DNA of 64,000 nt from Staphylococcus taiwanensis (lineage in GTDB: Bacteria; Bacillota; Bacilli; Staphylococcales; Staphylococcaceae): the NCBI GenBank assembly GCA_020544305.1, contig CP058667.1, positions 1,612,001 through 1,676,000 on the forward strand. Direction: 5' to 3'. A program made the position numbers and the translations under genes. Every line of letters begins with the position of its first letter. Position 1 is the stretch's first letter. Of this stretch, positions 50,444-60,355 are shown piece after piece. The notes beneath the pieces were generated by a model. It had not been told where the DNA came from. It saw only the letters and a list, made by a program, of their open reading frames with translations, and ran no database searches.

Positions 50444-51250
50444 TTATCTTTCACATGCCCATCCATCTTTATCTCTATCCAATGCTGCACGATAAGCAGG
50501 ATGTTTTTTTGATACGCCATTAGGATATTTTTTCCTCATTAACGTACAGTTTTTATAGTATTCCTTTGATTTACTCGTCTTTGTTGTTGATGTTTTAGGA
50601 ACACTTGCTTTAGGCGTTGTTACTTTTGGAGATGTAGTTACTGAGCTTGGTTTCGTATTCTTTTTAGTAACTGTTTGTGTACTCCAAATATTTAATTTTT
50701 CAGCTTGTGCTTTGGATTGACTCGCTTTCAACATTTGTTCAAAAGTATTGTTAGGTGGATAAATATAAGTGACTCTAGCTAGACCTTGTCTTACTACCGC
50801 TTCATTTACCATTCTTCCATCAGCATACACATAAGCTAAATAACGTCCATATTTATCTGTTTTTTGACCTCTGTCAAATTGCACCTGAATTGTACGTGCA
50901 TTTGCTAACATAGTAGTAGTGAAACGACTTGCCTCTGGTCCATATTTTTGAACAGGTTTACGAGGATCTTTAGTTTCAGGTGTATCGATAAGTAACAATC
51001 TGAAAGTTGTTACTTTACCTTTATATAATAATTGAACAGTGTCACCATCTACATCTCTAACGTATTTGACAGTTTCCTTTTTTAAGGCACCCGTTTGCGC
51101 ATTTGCAATATGATGATTGTATGTATTACTAACGCCAGCCACAATTAATGTTAGACCGATAATAGCTATGACTCGTTTTTTACTTTTTAAAATAAAGAAC
51201 AAAACACTAAATAAAATAAATATAATAACAAATAAAAATGTATTTCCCAT
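50444..51250 (-). CDS. Staphylococcal thermonuclease homologue with Excalibur tail
   Basis: Calcium-dependent, non-specific nuclease of the Nuc family. 268 residues: two hydrophobic segments (about 4-21 and 27-44), a possible signal-peptidase site after Ala51 (ANA-Q), the nuclease domain (about 58-190) with calcium ligands Asp70, Asp89, Thr90 and catalytic Arg84, Glu92, Arg136 (by alignment with S. aureus Nuc), a Thr/Ser/Lys/Pro-rich linker (192-229), and a C-terminal Excalibur motif [10 protein letters not shown] (258-267). The linker and Excalibur part are absent from S. aureus Nuc. ATG with AGGAGG. Located between fakA and recG. Likely secreted or membrane-held nuclease of extracellular DNA (inference). 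Confidence 0.93.
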   Translation of the reverse strand: MGNTFLFVIIFILFSVLFFILKSKKRVIAIIGLTLIVAGVSNTYNHHIANAQTGALKKETVKYVRDVDGDTVQLLYKGKVTTFRLLLIDTPETKDPRKPVQKYGPEASRFTTTMLANARTIQVQFDRGQKTDKYGRYLAYVYADGRMVNEAVVRQGLARVTYIYPPNNTFEQMLKASQSKAQAEKLNIWSTQTVTKKNTKPSSVTTSPKVTTPKASVPKTSTTKTSKSKEYYKNCTLMRKKYPNGVSKKHPAYRAALDRDKDGWACER

Positions 51251-51292
51251 TTATTTCCTCCTAAATAGTAATACATTTATTTTATACTAATT

Positions 51293-51322
51293 TTTATATG
51301 ATTTACTATATTTTTTTGTAAA
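51293..51322 (-). promoter_or_regulatory. Possible promoter of the nuclease gene
   Basis: Minus-strand TTTACA (51317-51322) and TATAAA (51293-51298) with an 18-base spacer, about 45 bases upstream of the nuclease start. The region is very AT-rich, so the match is modest. Confidence 0.4.
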
Positions 51323-51394
51323 GATTTCTTTTTTAGTTTTTTGATATTTAAAATTACATTATTAAATAGATTTATTTCTATACATTTTATTTTC

Positions 51395-51455
51395 AAAAAA
51401 ATAAAAAGTCCCTATTTCGTAAATATTAATAACCTTACTTACGATAATAGGGACT
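51395..51455 (-). terminator. Terminator after fakA
   Basis: A 16-bp stem with one bulge (AGTCCCTATT plus TCGTAA, 51407-51422 with 51439-51455) followed on the minus strand by a long T-rich run (TTTTTATTTTTTT). It separates fakA from the nuclease gene. Confidence 0.88.
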
Positions 51456-51470
51456 AATAGCTATAGTTTA

Positions 51471-53129
51471 TTATTCAACTGAGAATAAGTATTGATAGAT
51501 TGGTTGGCCACCATTGTGTTCTTCAACCTCAACATCTGGGTATTCTGTTTCAACCCAGTCAATTAACTGCGTAGAAATGTCTTCATTAGCATCTTCACCA
51601 GTAATAATTGTTAAGATTTCACTATCATCAGATAATAATTCATTTAATAAGCCAGTTACTGTTGCAAATTCATCCTTATTACTAGTCACGATTTTACTTT
51701 CAGCTAAACCCATAAACGCGCCTTTTTTTATTTCAACGCCATCAATTTTTGTGTCACGAACAGCAAAGGTAATTGAACCAGATTTAACTGTTTCAAGTGC
51801 TGTAGTCATATGTGATTGATTATCTTCTAATGATGATTCAGGATCATATTGGAATAATGCTGCAATACCTTGGGGTATCGATGTTGTTGGAATAACTATC
51901 GTATCAGCTTCGACGAGTTGTGCAGCTTGATCACTAGACATTCTTATATTTTTATTATTAGGCAAGATTATAGCACGTTTACATTGAGATTGTTCAATGA
52001 CTTTCACAATATCTTCTGTTGAAGGGTTCATTGTTTGGCCGCCACTAATAATATGTGTTGCACCCATAGACGTGAATAATTCTGAAATGCCTTCTCCCAT
52101 TGAAATAGCAATAATAGCCGTTTCTACAGTGTTCGGTTGATTGCTTTGATCAGAATGGTGATTTTGTTTTTCTTTTCGAATGACTTCACGATGTTGCTCA
52201 CGCATATTTTCAACTTTTAATTTGATTAATTCACCATATTGTTGTCCATAATTGAAAACCTCACCAGGTGTTTCAGTATGTACATGAACTTTAACAATTT
52301 CATCATCATTGATGACTAATAATGAATCTCCAAATTTACTCATATCATTTCTAAATTCTTGTTCTTCAAAAGCTTTTTTATCTTTACCGAAACGAACCAT
52401 CATTTCTGTACAATAGCCATATTTAATATCTTCAGTATTGATAACTCCATGAAAATCGTGTTCTTCATGAACTAATTCTTCGGTATTAAGTTTTTCTTTT
52501 TTAGCCTCAATCGTTTCACCATTTAGGCCTTTTAAGAAACCTTCATATACGCATAACAATCCTTTACCGCCACTATCAACTACACCAACTTCTTTTAATA
52601 CTGGTAATAGATTAGGTGTATTATTGAGTGACTTCCCTGCCTCAGCTATCGTATATTCCATAACTTCAACACAATCGTCTGTTTCTTCAGCTTTATTGAT
52701 TGCTGCATTTGCGGCATCTTTAGCTACAGTTAAGATTGTTCCCTCAACAGGTTTCATTACTGCTTTATATGCAGTATCAACACCAGCTTGGAAACTACTT
52801 GCTAATTGTTGTGCGTTAATTTCACTTTCTTCTTCGATATTTTTACAAAAACCTCTAAATAATTGAGATAAAATCACTCCAGAATTACCTCGAGCACCCA
52901 TAAGTAACCCTTTAGAAAACGTCTTACCTAGTTCTCCAATACTTTGAGATAAATTATTTTCTACTTCTTCACGCCCTGAAGTGATAGTTAGATTCATATT
53001 AGTCCCTGTATCGCCATCTGGCACAGGGTATACATTTAGAGAATCAACCAAATCTGCATTATTAGATAAATTCTGTGCCCCTTGTATAATCATATCGGCA
53101 AATAATTTACCATTAATTTTGCTAATCAT
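51471..53129 (-). CDS. fakA: Fatty acid kinase A (DAK-domain protein)
   Basis: Phosphorylates fatty acids bound to FakB proteins for use by PlsX/PlsY and influences virulence-factor expression in S. aureus. 552 residues: an N-terminal DhaL-type ATP-binding domain with [14 protein letters not shown] (about 33-46, Mg-binding aspartates 38 and 40), a middle FakA domain and a C-terminal DegV-like domain. ATG with AGGAGG. It is 14 bases after the Asp23-family gene, a pairing conserved in staphylococci. Confidence 0.95.
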   Translation of the reverse strand: MISKINGKLFADMIIQGAQNLSNNADLVDSLNVYPVPDGDTGTNMNLTITSGREEVENNLSQSIGELGKTFSKGLLMGARGNSGVILSQLFRGFCKNIEEESEINAQQLASSFQAGVDTAYKAVMKPVEGTILTVAKDAANAAINKAEETDDCVEVMEYTIAEAGKSLNNTPNLLPVLKEVGVVDSGGKGLLCVYEGFLKGLNGETIEAKKEKLNTEELVHEEHDFHGVINTEDIKYGYCTEMMVRFGKDKKAFEEQEFRNDMSKFGDSLLVINDDEIVKVHVHTETPGEVFNYGQQYGELIKLKVENMREQHREVIRKEKQNHHSDQSNQPNTVETAIIAISMGEGISELFTSMGATHIISGGQTMNPSTEDIVKVIEQSQCKRAIILPNNKNIRMSSDQAAQLVEADTIVIPTTSIPQGIAALFQYDPESSLEDNQSHMTTALETVKSGSITFAVRDTKIDGVEIKKGAFMGLAESKIVTSNKDEFATVTGLLNELLSDDSEILTIITGEDANEDISTQLIDWVETEYPDVEVEEHNGGQPIYQYLFSVE

Positions 53130-53143
53130 CGTGCTAAGTCCTC

Positions 53144-53524
53144 CTATACCTTCTTGCCCTTATTATTTAATCTTACACCTTGTACAAATATATTAATTGA
53201 GTTCACTTTAACATTAAGTGACGTTTCTAATGTATATTTAACGGATGATTGAACATTGTTAGCTACTTCGGAAATTTTCACGCCATAACTTACAATAATA
53301 TACATATCTATATCAATGACACCATTGTTTTCTTTCACTTCGATGCCTCTAGCATAATTTTCATGTCCAAGGATTTCAGCAATACCATCTCTAACTTGTT
53401 GTCTAGATGCCATCCCTACTATGCCATAACTTTCGACAGCTTTACTGCCTACTACTGAAGCAATGACTTCATTTGAGATATCGATTTTACCATAGTCATT
53501 TGAGATTTCTATTGTCATCTTCAT
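53144..53524 (-). CDS. Asp23/Gls24-family envelope stress protein (YloU-like)
   Basis: 126 residues of the Asp23/DUF322 family, alpha/beta fold with the segment [14 protein letters not shown] at the N-terminus and [16 protein letters not shown]. Often found beside fakA; members localise to the membrane through partners. It has no membrane segment. ATG at 53524 with a GGAGG site; an ATG two codons later is also possible. It has an extended -10 promoter upstream and is divergent from rpmB. Confidence 0.92.
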   Translation of the reverse strand: MKMTIEISNDYGKIDISNEVIASVVGSKAVESYGIVGMASRQQVRDGIAEILGHENYARGIEVKENNGVIDIDMYIIVSYGVKISEVANNVQSSVKYTLETSLNVKVNSINIFVQGVRLNNKGKKV

Positions 53525-53658
53525 ATTCCTCCTGAATTATGTTTAAAATGACGAAACTAAAACGAATTTACAATTATATTCTTAGTTGAAGATAACCGAT
53601 TCTTCCATAAATAAACTTAAATAAAAATAATATATATTACATAACTCCTCAGCTTACA

Positions 53659-53667
53659 ATTATACCA
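53659..53667 (-). promoter_or_regulatory. Promoter for the Asp23-family gene and fakA
   Basis: On the minus strand a perfect extended -10 (TGGTATAAT, with TATAAT at 53659-53664) is seen; a good -35 is not obvious. The leader to the Asp23-family start is about 125 bases. Confidence 0.55.
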
Positions 53668-53715
53668 TAAATTAAATATTTCAAAACATTTTAACTTAAA
53701 TTGTCTTTTATTTTA

Positions 53716-53744
53716 TTGCTTTAAATTTTGAGATATGGTATCTT
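53716..53744 (+). promoter_or_regulatory. rpmB promoter
   Basis: Plus-strand TTGCTT (53716-53721) and extended -10 TGGTATCTT (TATCTT at 53739-53744) with a 17-base spacer. It is 55 bases upstream of rpmB. Confidence 0.6.
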
Positions 53745-53798
53745 ATTTAAGTATATAAGTAGTCAAGTGTATTTATATTTATTAAAGGAGGTACTCTG

Positions 53799-53987
53799 AT
53801 GGGTAAAGAATGTTTCGTAACAGGTCGTAAAGCATCGACTGGTAATAATCGTTCACACGCTTTAAATGCGAACAAACGCAGATTTAATGCTAACCTTCAA
53901 AAAGTTAGAATTTTAGTTGACGGAAAACCTAAAAAAGTTTGGGTTTCTGCTCGTGCTTTAAAATCTGGTAAAGTTACTAGAGTTTAA
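53799..53987 (+). CDS. rpmB: 50S ribosomal protein L28
   Basis: 62 residues, basic: [21 protein letters not shown] then the conserved [15 protein letters not shown] core. ATG with an AAAGGAGGT ribosome binding site. Only one conserved cysteine is present, so this is the zinc-free form. It lies on the plus strand between the thiN and Asp23-family genes and ends at a strong shared terminator. Confidence 0.97.
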   Translation: MGKECFVTGRKASTGNNRSHALNANKRRFNANLQKVRILVDGKPKKVWVSARALKSGKVTRV

Positions 53988-54002
53988 TAAATATAATGCA
54001 CT

Positions 54003-54038
54003 AAAAAATGCCTTCATATGTGGTGAAGGCATTTTTTT
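54003..54038. terminator. Bidirectional terminator between rpmB and thiN
   Basis: A 13-14-bp stem AAAAATGCCTTCA/TGAAGGCATTTTT (54003-54016 with 54024-54037, loop of 7) with a run of T on one side and A on the other, so it can stop both converging genes. Confidence 0.9.
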
Positions 54039-54687
54039 ATTTGCTCATTTTAAGATCGTTACTTCTAATCTGTAAAATTTGTCCCAATTCTACATCTATA
54101 TGCGCAACATTTGCTTCTACTTCATTAGAAATAGTAAGGGTCGAACCAATTTCCAAATGTTGATGATCTAAATTATATTTAAAACCTGATAGCGAAAGTG
54201 TAACTTCCCCATTGACTGGAATGAATGAAATATATTTATAACTATTAGATTGGCTTACTTGATATGTCCCTTTATTCAACAATTGGATTTCATTTTGTTG
54301 ATCTTCAATAATAATTTTAATGTTTTGTTCATTATAGAAAGGTTTTTGTAGAATTTGTAGGACGCCCATAAAATGATCTAATCGTCCACCTGTCGCACCA
54401 AAAATACGGATGTGTGTATATCCTCTTTCAACTGCTTCTTCTACACCTAATGCTAAATCTGTATCATCTTTTTCAGCTTTAACAGGATGAATATCTAAAA
54501 CTTTTTTTAATTCTTCACGTTCATCATTAGATACTGAATCGAAGTCACCCACACTAAATACAGGTGTTATGTGATGATTGACAAGTATGAGCGTACCTCT
54601 ATCAATGCCAGCCCATTGTTCATTTTTCCTATTATCAAACAGCGCATTGGGTAAATATCGATCACTACATAACAAATTAATGTTCAT
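54037..54687 (-). CDS. thiN: Thiamine pyrophosphokinase
   Basis: Transfers pyrophosphate from ATP to thiamine to make the cofactor TPP. 216 residues: the catalytic region GIDRGTLILVNHHITPVFSVGDFDS and the KDDTDLALGVEEA block, with GATGGRLDHFMG. ATG start. It is 7 bases after rpe; the rsgA-rpe-thiN order is conserved in Firmicutes. No TPP riboswitch was seen. Confidence 0.95.
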   Translation of the reverse strand: MNINLLCSDRYLPNALFDNRKNEQWAGIDRGTLILVNHHITPVFSVGDFDSVSNDEREELKKVLDIHPVKAEKDDTDLALGVEEAVERGYTHIRIFGATGGRLDHFMGVLQILQKPFYNEQNIKIIIEDQQNEIQLLNKGTYQVSQSNSYKYISFIPVNGEVTLSLSGFKYNLDHQHLEIGSTLTISNEVEANVAHIDVELGQILQIRSNDLKMSK

Positions 54688-54694
54688 CTTTATA

Positions 54695-55339
54695 TCAACC
54701 TTTCAGCTGGTCAATCACTTTGCGATAATTATCTTGTTTAAAGAAATAAGAACCCGTTACAAACATTGTGGCACCATTTTTTTCGCAAACTTGAATGGTT
54801 TCATCATTAATACCCCCATCTACTTCAATATCAAATGATAAGTTAGCAGATTGTTTATAATCTCGTAATGTTTTAACTTTTGTAGCACATGCTTCAATAA
54901 AGGATTGCCCACTAAAACCAGGATTTACCGTCATGATTAATACATAATCAACGATTTCTAAAACCGGTAATATTGATTCTACTGAAGTTCCAGGATTTAC
55001 TGCAACACCTGCTTTTTTTCCCGCATTTTTAATCATTTGTAATGCACGATGAATGTGTGGCGTTGCTTCAATATGTACTGATATCATATCAGCACCCTTA
55101 TTTGCAAAAGTTTCTATATATTTTTCAGGTTCTTCAATCATTAAATGTACATCAATCGGTAATTTCGTCGCTGAACGAACCGCTTCTAGTATTGGTAGAC
55201 CAATTGAGATATTAGGTACAAATTGACCATCCATAACATCAAAATGTAAACCATCTACTTGTGCTTCTTCCAATTTTTCAATTTCATCTTTTAAATTTAA
55301 AAAATCCGCTGATAATAGTGAGGGATATATTTTAGTCAT
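54695..55339 (-). CDS. rpe: Ribulose-phosphate 3-epimerase
   Basis: Interconverts ribulose-5-phosphate and xylulose-5-phosphate in the pentose phosphate pathway. 214-residue TIM barrel: PSLLSADF, HFDVMDGQFVPNIS (metal ligands), VHLMIEEPE, MTVNPGFSGQSF and EVDGGI. The ATG shares one base with the rsgA stop codon, so translation is coupled. Confidence 0.95.
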   Translation of the reverse strand: MTKIYPSLLSADFLNLKDEIEKLEEAQVDGLHFDVMDGQFVPNISIGLPILEAVRSATKLPIDVHLMIEEPEKYIETFANKGADMISVHIEATPHIHRALQMIKNAGKKAGVAVNPGTSVESILPVLEIVDYVLIMTVNPGFSGQSFIEACATKVKTLRDYKQSANLSFDIEVDGGINDETIQVCEKNGATMFVTGSYFFKQDNYRKVIDQLKG

Positions 55340-56214
55340 TAATATCTTACCTTTCTGTTTGAAATTTCATTAAAAAGTTGAATATAGTGATCATAGCGAA
55401 ATTGTGCTAATGTCCCGTCTTCTAATTGTTGCTTCACATTGCATTTAGGTTCTTTAATATGATTACAATTTCTAAATTTACATGCTTCTCCATAATCATT
55501 TATATCTTTAAAATAATGTTTAATATCATCTTTTTCAATATGATCAAAGTCAAGTGCACTAAATCCAGGTGTGTCTGCAATAAATCCTGATTCTCTTTCA
55601 AAAAGTTCAACATGTCTTGTAGTGTGCTTACCACGATTTAAGGATTTAGAAATGTCATTGGTTTCTAAATTTAATTCCGGGTTAAATGCATTAATAAATG
55701 TAGATTTACCAACCCCTGATTGTCCACTTAATACAATTAAACCAGATGGCCAAGATGTAACTACATCTTGTTTATTGCTATTCTTTCCGACAAATTGAGT
55801 ATCATAACCTATATTTTTATAGATTTCTAATAAATTATTTATTTGTTGTATTTCAGCTTCAGAGGCTAAGTCTTTTTTAGTAACTAATATACTTGGCTGT
55901 AAATCATAAGAATGCGCTATAACTAGAAAACGGTCTAATAATTGCGTTGAAAAGGAAGGTTCTACAGCACTCATGACGATGATTAAACCATCGATATTAC
56001 TTACTGGGGGGCGTTTTAAAGCGTTACGTCTATCATGTACATGGTGAATATAGCCTTCGTTGGTATTTTGAATTTCAAAATCTACAATATCCCCAACTAT
56101 TGGTGAAAATTTATTTTTTCTAAATAACCCACGAGGTTTTGTATCATATAATTGTCCATCAACATCAACTTGATAAACGCCACTTATTAATTTGATAATA
56201 CGTCCAGTTTCCAA
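55339..56214 (-). CDS. rsgA: Ribosome small-subunit-dependent GTPase RsgA
   Basis: Circularly permuted GTPase that checks late 30S assembly. 291 residues: N-terminal OB fold (about 1-65), permuted GTPase with [13 protein letters not shown] and DTPG, and a C-terminal zinc-binding motif with Cys/His residues ([16 protein letters not shown]). The start is TTG (METGRI) with an AGAGGTG site five to eight bases upstream. It follows pknB. Confidence 0.95.
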   Translation of the reverse strand: METGRIIKLISGVYQVDVDGQLYDTKPRGLFRKNKFSPIVGDIVDFEIQNTNEGYIHHVHDRRNALKRPPVSNIDGLIIVMSAVEPSFSTQLLDRFLVIAHSYDLQPSILVTKKDLASEAEIQQINNLLEIYKNIGYDTQFVGKNSNKQDVVTSWPSGLIVLSGQSGVGKSTFINAFNPELNLETNDISKSLNRGKHTTRHVELFERESGFIADTPGFSALDFDHIEKDDIKHYFKDINDYGEACKFRNCNHIKEPKCNVKQQLEDGTLAQFRYDHYIQLFNEISNRKVRY

Positions 56215-56421
56215 AATGACACCTCTTATTTAATATTTATACTTAATTATTATAGCAAAACCTTACTAAATATCATATGTAGAAGTATATTGTATATTGG
56301 TATGTGAAAGAAACATCAATATAAACTCAATTATTAAATTCTCGAAACTCTTTTAAAATAATTAAGAACTGGTCATTAGTTTACATAATACTTTTATAGT
56401 CTTTATAAATATAAAAGTAAA

Positions 56422-56460
56422 TCATTCAATCTTAAGCGCTCATATCGCTTAATGATTGAA
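56422..56460. terminator. Hairpin after pknB
   Basis: Two stacked stems, TTCAATC/GATTGAA and TTAAGCG/CGCTTAA (56425-56438 with 56446-56460, one bulged T). The T run is poor (TGATTTACTTTT on the minus strand), so it is a weak terminator or a processing hairpin. Confidence 0.5.
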
Positions 56461-56474
56461 GGATTTTCAAAAAT

Positions 56475-58514
56475 TTAATAATCTATATCTTTATCAGCAA
56501 TTACATCACCATCGACTCTTATTGTATAACCAGCATCTGAGCCTTCTTGAATTTTCAATGGGATGGTAATCGTTTTATCATTTTTTATACTATATGTTTG
56601 AATTGCTGAGGTTCCACTATTATCTTTATCTCTTACATATACTTGAACTTTCTGACTCTCATCGTCATCCCCAGTATATGGAATGTGATATGTTTCAGTG
56701 TAATTCTTCACTTTAGATGATGTTTTTGCGTCATCTTTCTTATCATCTTTAGCATCACTTTTTTCCTTATCTTTAGCACTATCATCGTCTGAAGTGTCTT
56801 TGCCTTTTGATACAACTAATTGAACGGTACTACCTTCTTCAACTTCAGTATCTTTAGGATTTTGTGAGATTATCATATCTTTCTTAACATTATCACTTGA
56901 TGCTGTCGTTACCTGTACTTTAAGACCACTTTTTTCAAGTTCTTTTTTCGCTGTTTGATAATCTTTCTTTTCATAATTTTTAATATAAACCTTTTTGATG
57001 CCTAGAGATTCAGTAAGCGTTAATTGATGATTATTAACACGTACATAATTATCTGGATTAATACTTTGTTTAGCAATAGCCCCTTTAGGTATTTGATTAT
57101 TGTATGCTTGTTCTATCTTCACATGCGTCAATTTTAATTGTTTTAGTTTAGCTAGTGCTTCGTCTTTTTTCATACCAATTAGATTAGGCATTTTTGCTTT
57201 TTCTGGACCTTTAGATAATACTATATCTACTTTTTCATGTTGATTAATGCGTTCTCCAGATTTAGGACTTGATTTAATTATTTTATTTTCAGCATAATCG
57301 TCACTATAATCTCTTGAAATATGTCCAATTTCTAAATGTGATTTATGCAATATTTTTTCAGCTTCTTTTTCAGTTTTACCTTTCAAATCAGGCATTTCCG
57401 AATATTTATCGCCGAACATCCCGATAGCAATAAAACCAAATAGACTAACCAATAAAAATATTAAAATAAGTGCAATCGCAAACTTCTTCTTTTTTGAACG
57501 TTTTTTCTTCGGTGGTTCATAAATTAGAGACTCTGTTGTTTGAAATTTACGCTCATTAACAATAGGAATTTGCATTGTATGTGCTATATCTTTTTGCTCC
57601 GATTGTTCTTGCATCTTATTTTTTATTTCATTTTTATCTATAGAGACAGTATCCGTTTCATCATTTTCAAGCGAATGCTTTTTCTCATTCTCTCTACTAG
57701 AAGCTAAAACGCTACTCAAATCATCCTTCATTTCCTTAACATTTTGATAACGATTGTCAGGATCTTTTTCAGTTGCTCTTAATACAACATTACTAAGTGC
57801 TTGAGGTATGTCTGGTCGTAAATCTGTGATATTTGGAATTGTGTCTTGTATATGTTTGATTGCAATACTTACTGCCGTTTCTCCATTGAATGGTGGTTCG
57901 CCCACAATCATTTCATATAGCACAATACCGATTGAATAAATATCCGTTGATTCATTCGTTGTCTCACCTTTTGCCTGTTCAGGTGATAGATATTGTACCG
58001 TTCCCAATACATGATTCGTTTGCGTCATTGACGTTTCGCTTAAAGCTTTCGCAATACCGAAATCAAATATCTTTAATGTTTTATTTTTATCAATTAATAT
58101 ATTTTGCGGTTTAATATCGCGATGTATAATACGCTTTTCGTGCGCTTGTTTTACACCATTTAATATCTGTTCAGTAAATTCAATCGCTGTATCAACATTG
58201 AGTGGTCCATGGCTATGTATATATTCCGAAAGTGTAGGTCCATCTATATATTCCATAATAAGAAAGAAACACTCTTCATCTTCTTGAACATCGTAAACTT
58301 CTACGATATTTTTATGTGACAGTTGTGTAGCATTATTTACTTCTCTTTCAAAACGTTTCATTGTTTCTTCTTTTTCGTTTTGAGGAATAGAAATTGCTTT
58401 AATAGCGACCTTTCGATTTAATATCGTATCCTCAGCTAAATAAACAGTGCTCATACCACCGCCACCAAGTTTATCAACTACTTTATAACGATCACTAATT
58501 AACTTTCCAATCAT
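56475..58514 (-). CDS. pknB: Serine/threonine protein kinase with PASTA domains
   Basis: Transmembrane kinase that senses lipid II or muropeptides and controls cell wall and metabolism (Stk1/PknB in S. aureus). 679 residues: kinase domain with Lys39, HRD (131-133), DFG (151-153) and an activation loop with Thr161, Thr164 and Thr166; a Lys/Asp-rich juxtamembrane region; a single membrane helix (about 345-367); three PASTA repeats (about 373-436, 441-504 and 509-571); an Asp/Lys linker (573-602) and a C-terminal Ig-like domain. The ATG overlaps the stp stop codon by four bases. Confidence 0.96.
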   Translation of the reverse strand: MIGKLISDRYKVVDKLGGGGMSTVYLAEDTILNRKVAIKAISIPQNEKEETMKRFEREVNNATQLSHKNIVEVYDVQEDEECFFLIMEYIDGPTLSEYIHSHGPLNVDTAIEFTEQILNGVKQAHEKRIIHRDIKPQNILIDKNKTLKIFDFGIAKALSETSMTQTNHVLGTVQYLSPEQAKGETTNESTDIYSIGIVLYEMIVGEPPFNGETAVSIAIKHIQDTIPNITDLRPDIPQALSNVVLRATEKDPDNRYQNVKEMKDDLSSVLASSRENEKKHSLENDETDTVSIDKNEIKNKMQEQSEQKDIAHTMQIPIVNERKFQTTESLIYEPPKKKRSKKKKFAIALILIFLLVSLFGFIAIGMFGDKYSEMPDLKGKTEKEAEKILHKSHLEIGHISRDYSDDYAENKIIKSSPKSGERINQHEKVDIVLSKGPEKAKMPNLIGMKKDEALAKLKQLKLTHVKIEQAYNNQIPKGAIAKQSINPDNYVRVNNHQLTLTESLGIKKVYIKNYEKKDYQTAKKELEKSGLKVQVTTASSDNVKKDMIISQNPKDTEVEEGSTVQLVVSKGKDTSDDDSAKDKEKSDAKDDKKDDAKTSSKVKNYTETYHIPYTGDDDESQKVQVYVRDKDNSGTSAIQTYSIKNDKTITIPLKIQEGSDAGYTIRVDGDVIADKDIDY

Positions 58515-59254
58515 ATACTATCACCCTCAATAGATGCTATTAGAACACTGATGTTATCTTTAGATTGATGATGTAACGCTAATTGAATTAATTGTTCACC
58601 ATGTTGTTCTATTGTTTTAGGTTCATTAAAAGCTTCAAGTATACGTTGATTTCTTACATAATCCGTTAATCCATCTGAGTTCAACATGATATAGTCATAA
58701 TAAGTTATACGTTTAGTGAAAATATCTGGACTTACGCGTTTATCCGTACCCATTACTTTGGTAATAATATTACGTTGAGGATGTGTAAAAGCTTCTTCCT
58801 CTGTAATTTGACCTGTCATCACTAAGTGATTTACAAATGAGTGGTCGTAAGTAATTTGTTCAATTTCTCTAGAATTTATAACATAAGCTCTTGAATCTCC
58901 AATATTCGCTACTACAATTTGTTTATCAAATACGAGGGCACAAACACATGTTGTACCCATGCCTCTATATGCTTCATTTTGTTGAGCATAATCAAATAAT
59001 TCACGATTAATATCTTTCAAATTGAAACGCAACCAAGTTTCGGCTTGTTCATACTCTATATAATTTTCATCTTCAAAACGTTTTTGAAGTTCATAAGTAA
59101 CAAACTGACTTGCAATTTCCCCTGCTTTATGACCGCCCATACCATCGCATAATACTAATAATTGTTGGAGAGTTTGGTTATAAAAAATACCACCTGCATC
59201 TTCATTTTTATCTCTATGTTGTCCAGTATCTGTGAAAAATTGTGCGTTTAGCAT
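58511..59254 (-). CDS. stp: PP2C-type serine/threonine protein phosphatase
   Basis: Removes phosphates placed by PknB. 247 residues with the metal-binding aspartate motifs of the PP2C family: RDKNEDAGG (near 13-21), LCDGMGGHKAGEI, GDSRAYV, LNSDGLTDYV and KDNISVLI. ATG start. It lies 5 bases after rlmN and overlaps pknB by four bases, the standard phosphatase-kinase pair. Confidence 0.95.
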   Translation of the reverse strand: MLNAQFFTDTGQHRDKNEDAGGIFYNQTLQQLLVLCDGMGGHKAGEIASQFVTYELQKRFEDENYIEYEQAETWLRFNLKDINRELFDYAQQNEAYRGMGTTCVCALVFDKQIVVANIGDSRAYVINSREIEQITYDHSFVNHLVMTGQITEEEAFTHPQRNIITKVMGTDKRVSPDIFTKRITYYDYIMLNSDGLTDYVRNQRILEAFNEPKTIEQHGEQLIQLALHHQSKDNISVLIASIEGDSI

Positions 59255-59259
59255 TGTGA

Positions 59260-60354
59260 TTACCTCGTTTCTACTTGTCGTTCCTTAGCTCTTAATTGTC
59301 CACATGCTGCATCAATATCTGATCCTTGTTCTCTTCTAATTGTAGCATTGATGCCTAATCTCTTGAGTTCTTTTTCAAATTTAAAAATATCATCTTTTGG
59401 TGTTTTAACGTAATTACGTTCTGGTACATGGTTCACTGGGATTAAGTTGACATGGCAGTTTAAATCTTTAATAAGGTGTGCTAAATCACGTGCATGTTCT
59501 AACTGGTCATTCACGCCACCAAACAACCCATATTCAAATGTTACACGGCGATTTGTTTTTTCTTGATAATACTTAATTGCTTCCATTAATTTATCTACGT
59601 GATAAGCTCGGTTAATTGGCATTAATTTAGAACGAATTTCATCTTTAGCTGCATGTAAGCTGACTGCAAAGTTAATTTGGATATCTTCTTCAGCAAAATC
59701 ATAAATACGTGGAATAATACCTGATGTTGAAACCGTAATATGACGAGCACCGATGTTAAGACTGTTATCATCATTCACTATACGTAAGAAATCCATCATT
59801 TCATCATAGTTCTCAAAAGGCTCTCCGATACCCATTATAACAATTTGAGATACCCTTTCGTCTGTTGCATCTAAAGCCTTTTGTACTGTCAATACTTGAG
59901 AAACAATTTCTCCCGCTTCTAAATTACGTTTCAAACCGCCTAATGTTGAGGCACAGAATGTACAACCAATACGGCAACCCACCTGAGTTGTTACACAAAC
60001 TGAATTTCCATAATCATGGCGCATTAATACGGTTTCAATCGTGTATCCATCTTGCAATTCAAATAGGAATTTAATTGTACCATCTTTACTTTCTTGTTTA
60101 ACGACTGTTGATAGCGTAGTCATTGCAAAGTTGTCTTTTAATACCTCACGCAATTCTTTTGAAAGATTCGTCATCTCATCTATACTATCTACGCGTTTTT
60201 GATAAAGCCATTCAAATATTTGTTTGGCTCTAAATTTTTGTTGACCATGTGCTACTAACCATTCTTGCATTTCATCAAATCTTAATGAGTAAATCGACTG
60301 TTTATCGAAATCTGGCAAGAACTTATTTTTCTTCTTTTTTTCAGTAGTTATCAT
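59260..60354 (-). CDS. rlmN: Dual-specificity 23S rRNA/tRNA adenine C2-methyltransferase RlmN
   Basis: Radical SAM enzyme that methylates A2503 of 23S rRNA and A37 of some tRNAs. 364 residues. The cluster motif CRIGCTFC places cysteines at 127, 131 and 134; Cys351 near the C-terminus is the expected methyl-carrying residue by analogy with E. coli. It is the housekeeping paralogue of the antibiotic-resistance enzyme Cfr; the N-terminal extension with the acidic/basic region ([11 protein letters not shown]) fits RlmN rather than Cfr. ATG with an AAAGGAAAG site. Confidence 0.94.
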   Translation of the reverse strand: MITTEKKKKNKFLPDFDKQSIYSLRFDEMQEWLVAHGQQKFRAKQIFEWLYQKRVDSIDEMTNLSKELREVLKDNFAMTTLSTVVKQESKDGTIKFLFELQDGYTIETVLMRHDYGNSVCVTTQVGCRIGCTFCASTLGGLKRNLEAGEIVSQVLTVQKALDATDERVSQIVIMGIGEPFENYDEMMDFLRIVNDDNSLNIGARHITVSTSGIIPRIYDFAEEDIQINFAVSLHAAKDEIRSKLMPINRAYHVDKLMEAIKYYQEKTNRRVTFEYGLFGGVNDQLEHARDLAHLIKDLNCHVNLIPVNHVPERNYVKTPKDDIFKFEKELKRLGINATIRREQGSDIDAACGQLRAKERQVETR

Positions 60355-60355
60355 C

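Noticed and set aside
54688-54694. TPP riboswitch for thiN
   Set aside because: Only 7 bases separate rpe and thiN, and no thi-box sequence is seen in the neighbourhood.
59260-60354. Cfr antibiotic-resistance methyltransferase
   Set aside because: Length, N-terminal extension and the position between rsmB and stp identify housekeeping RlmN.
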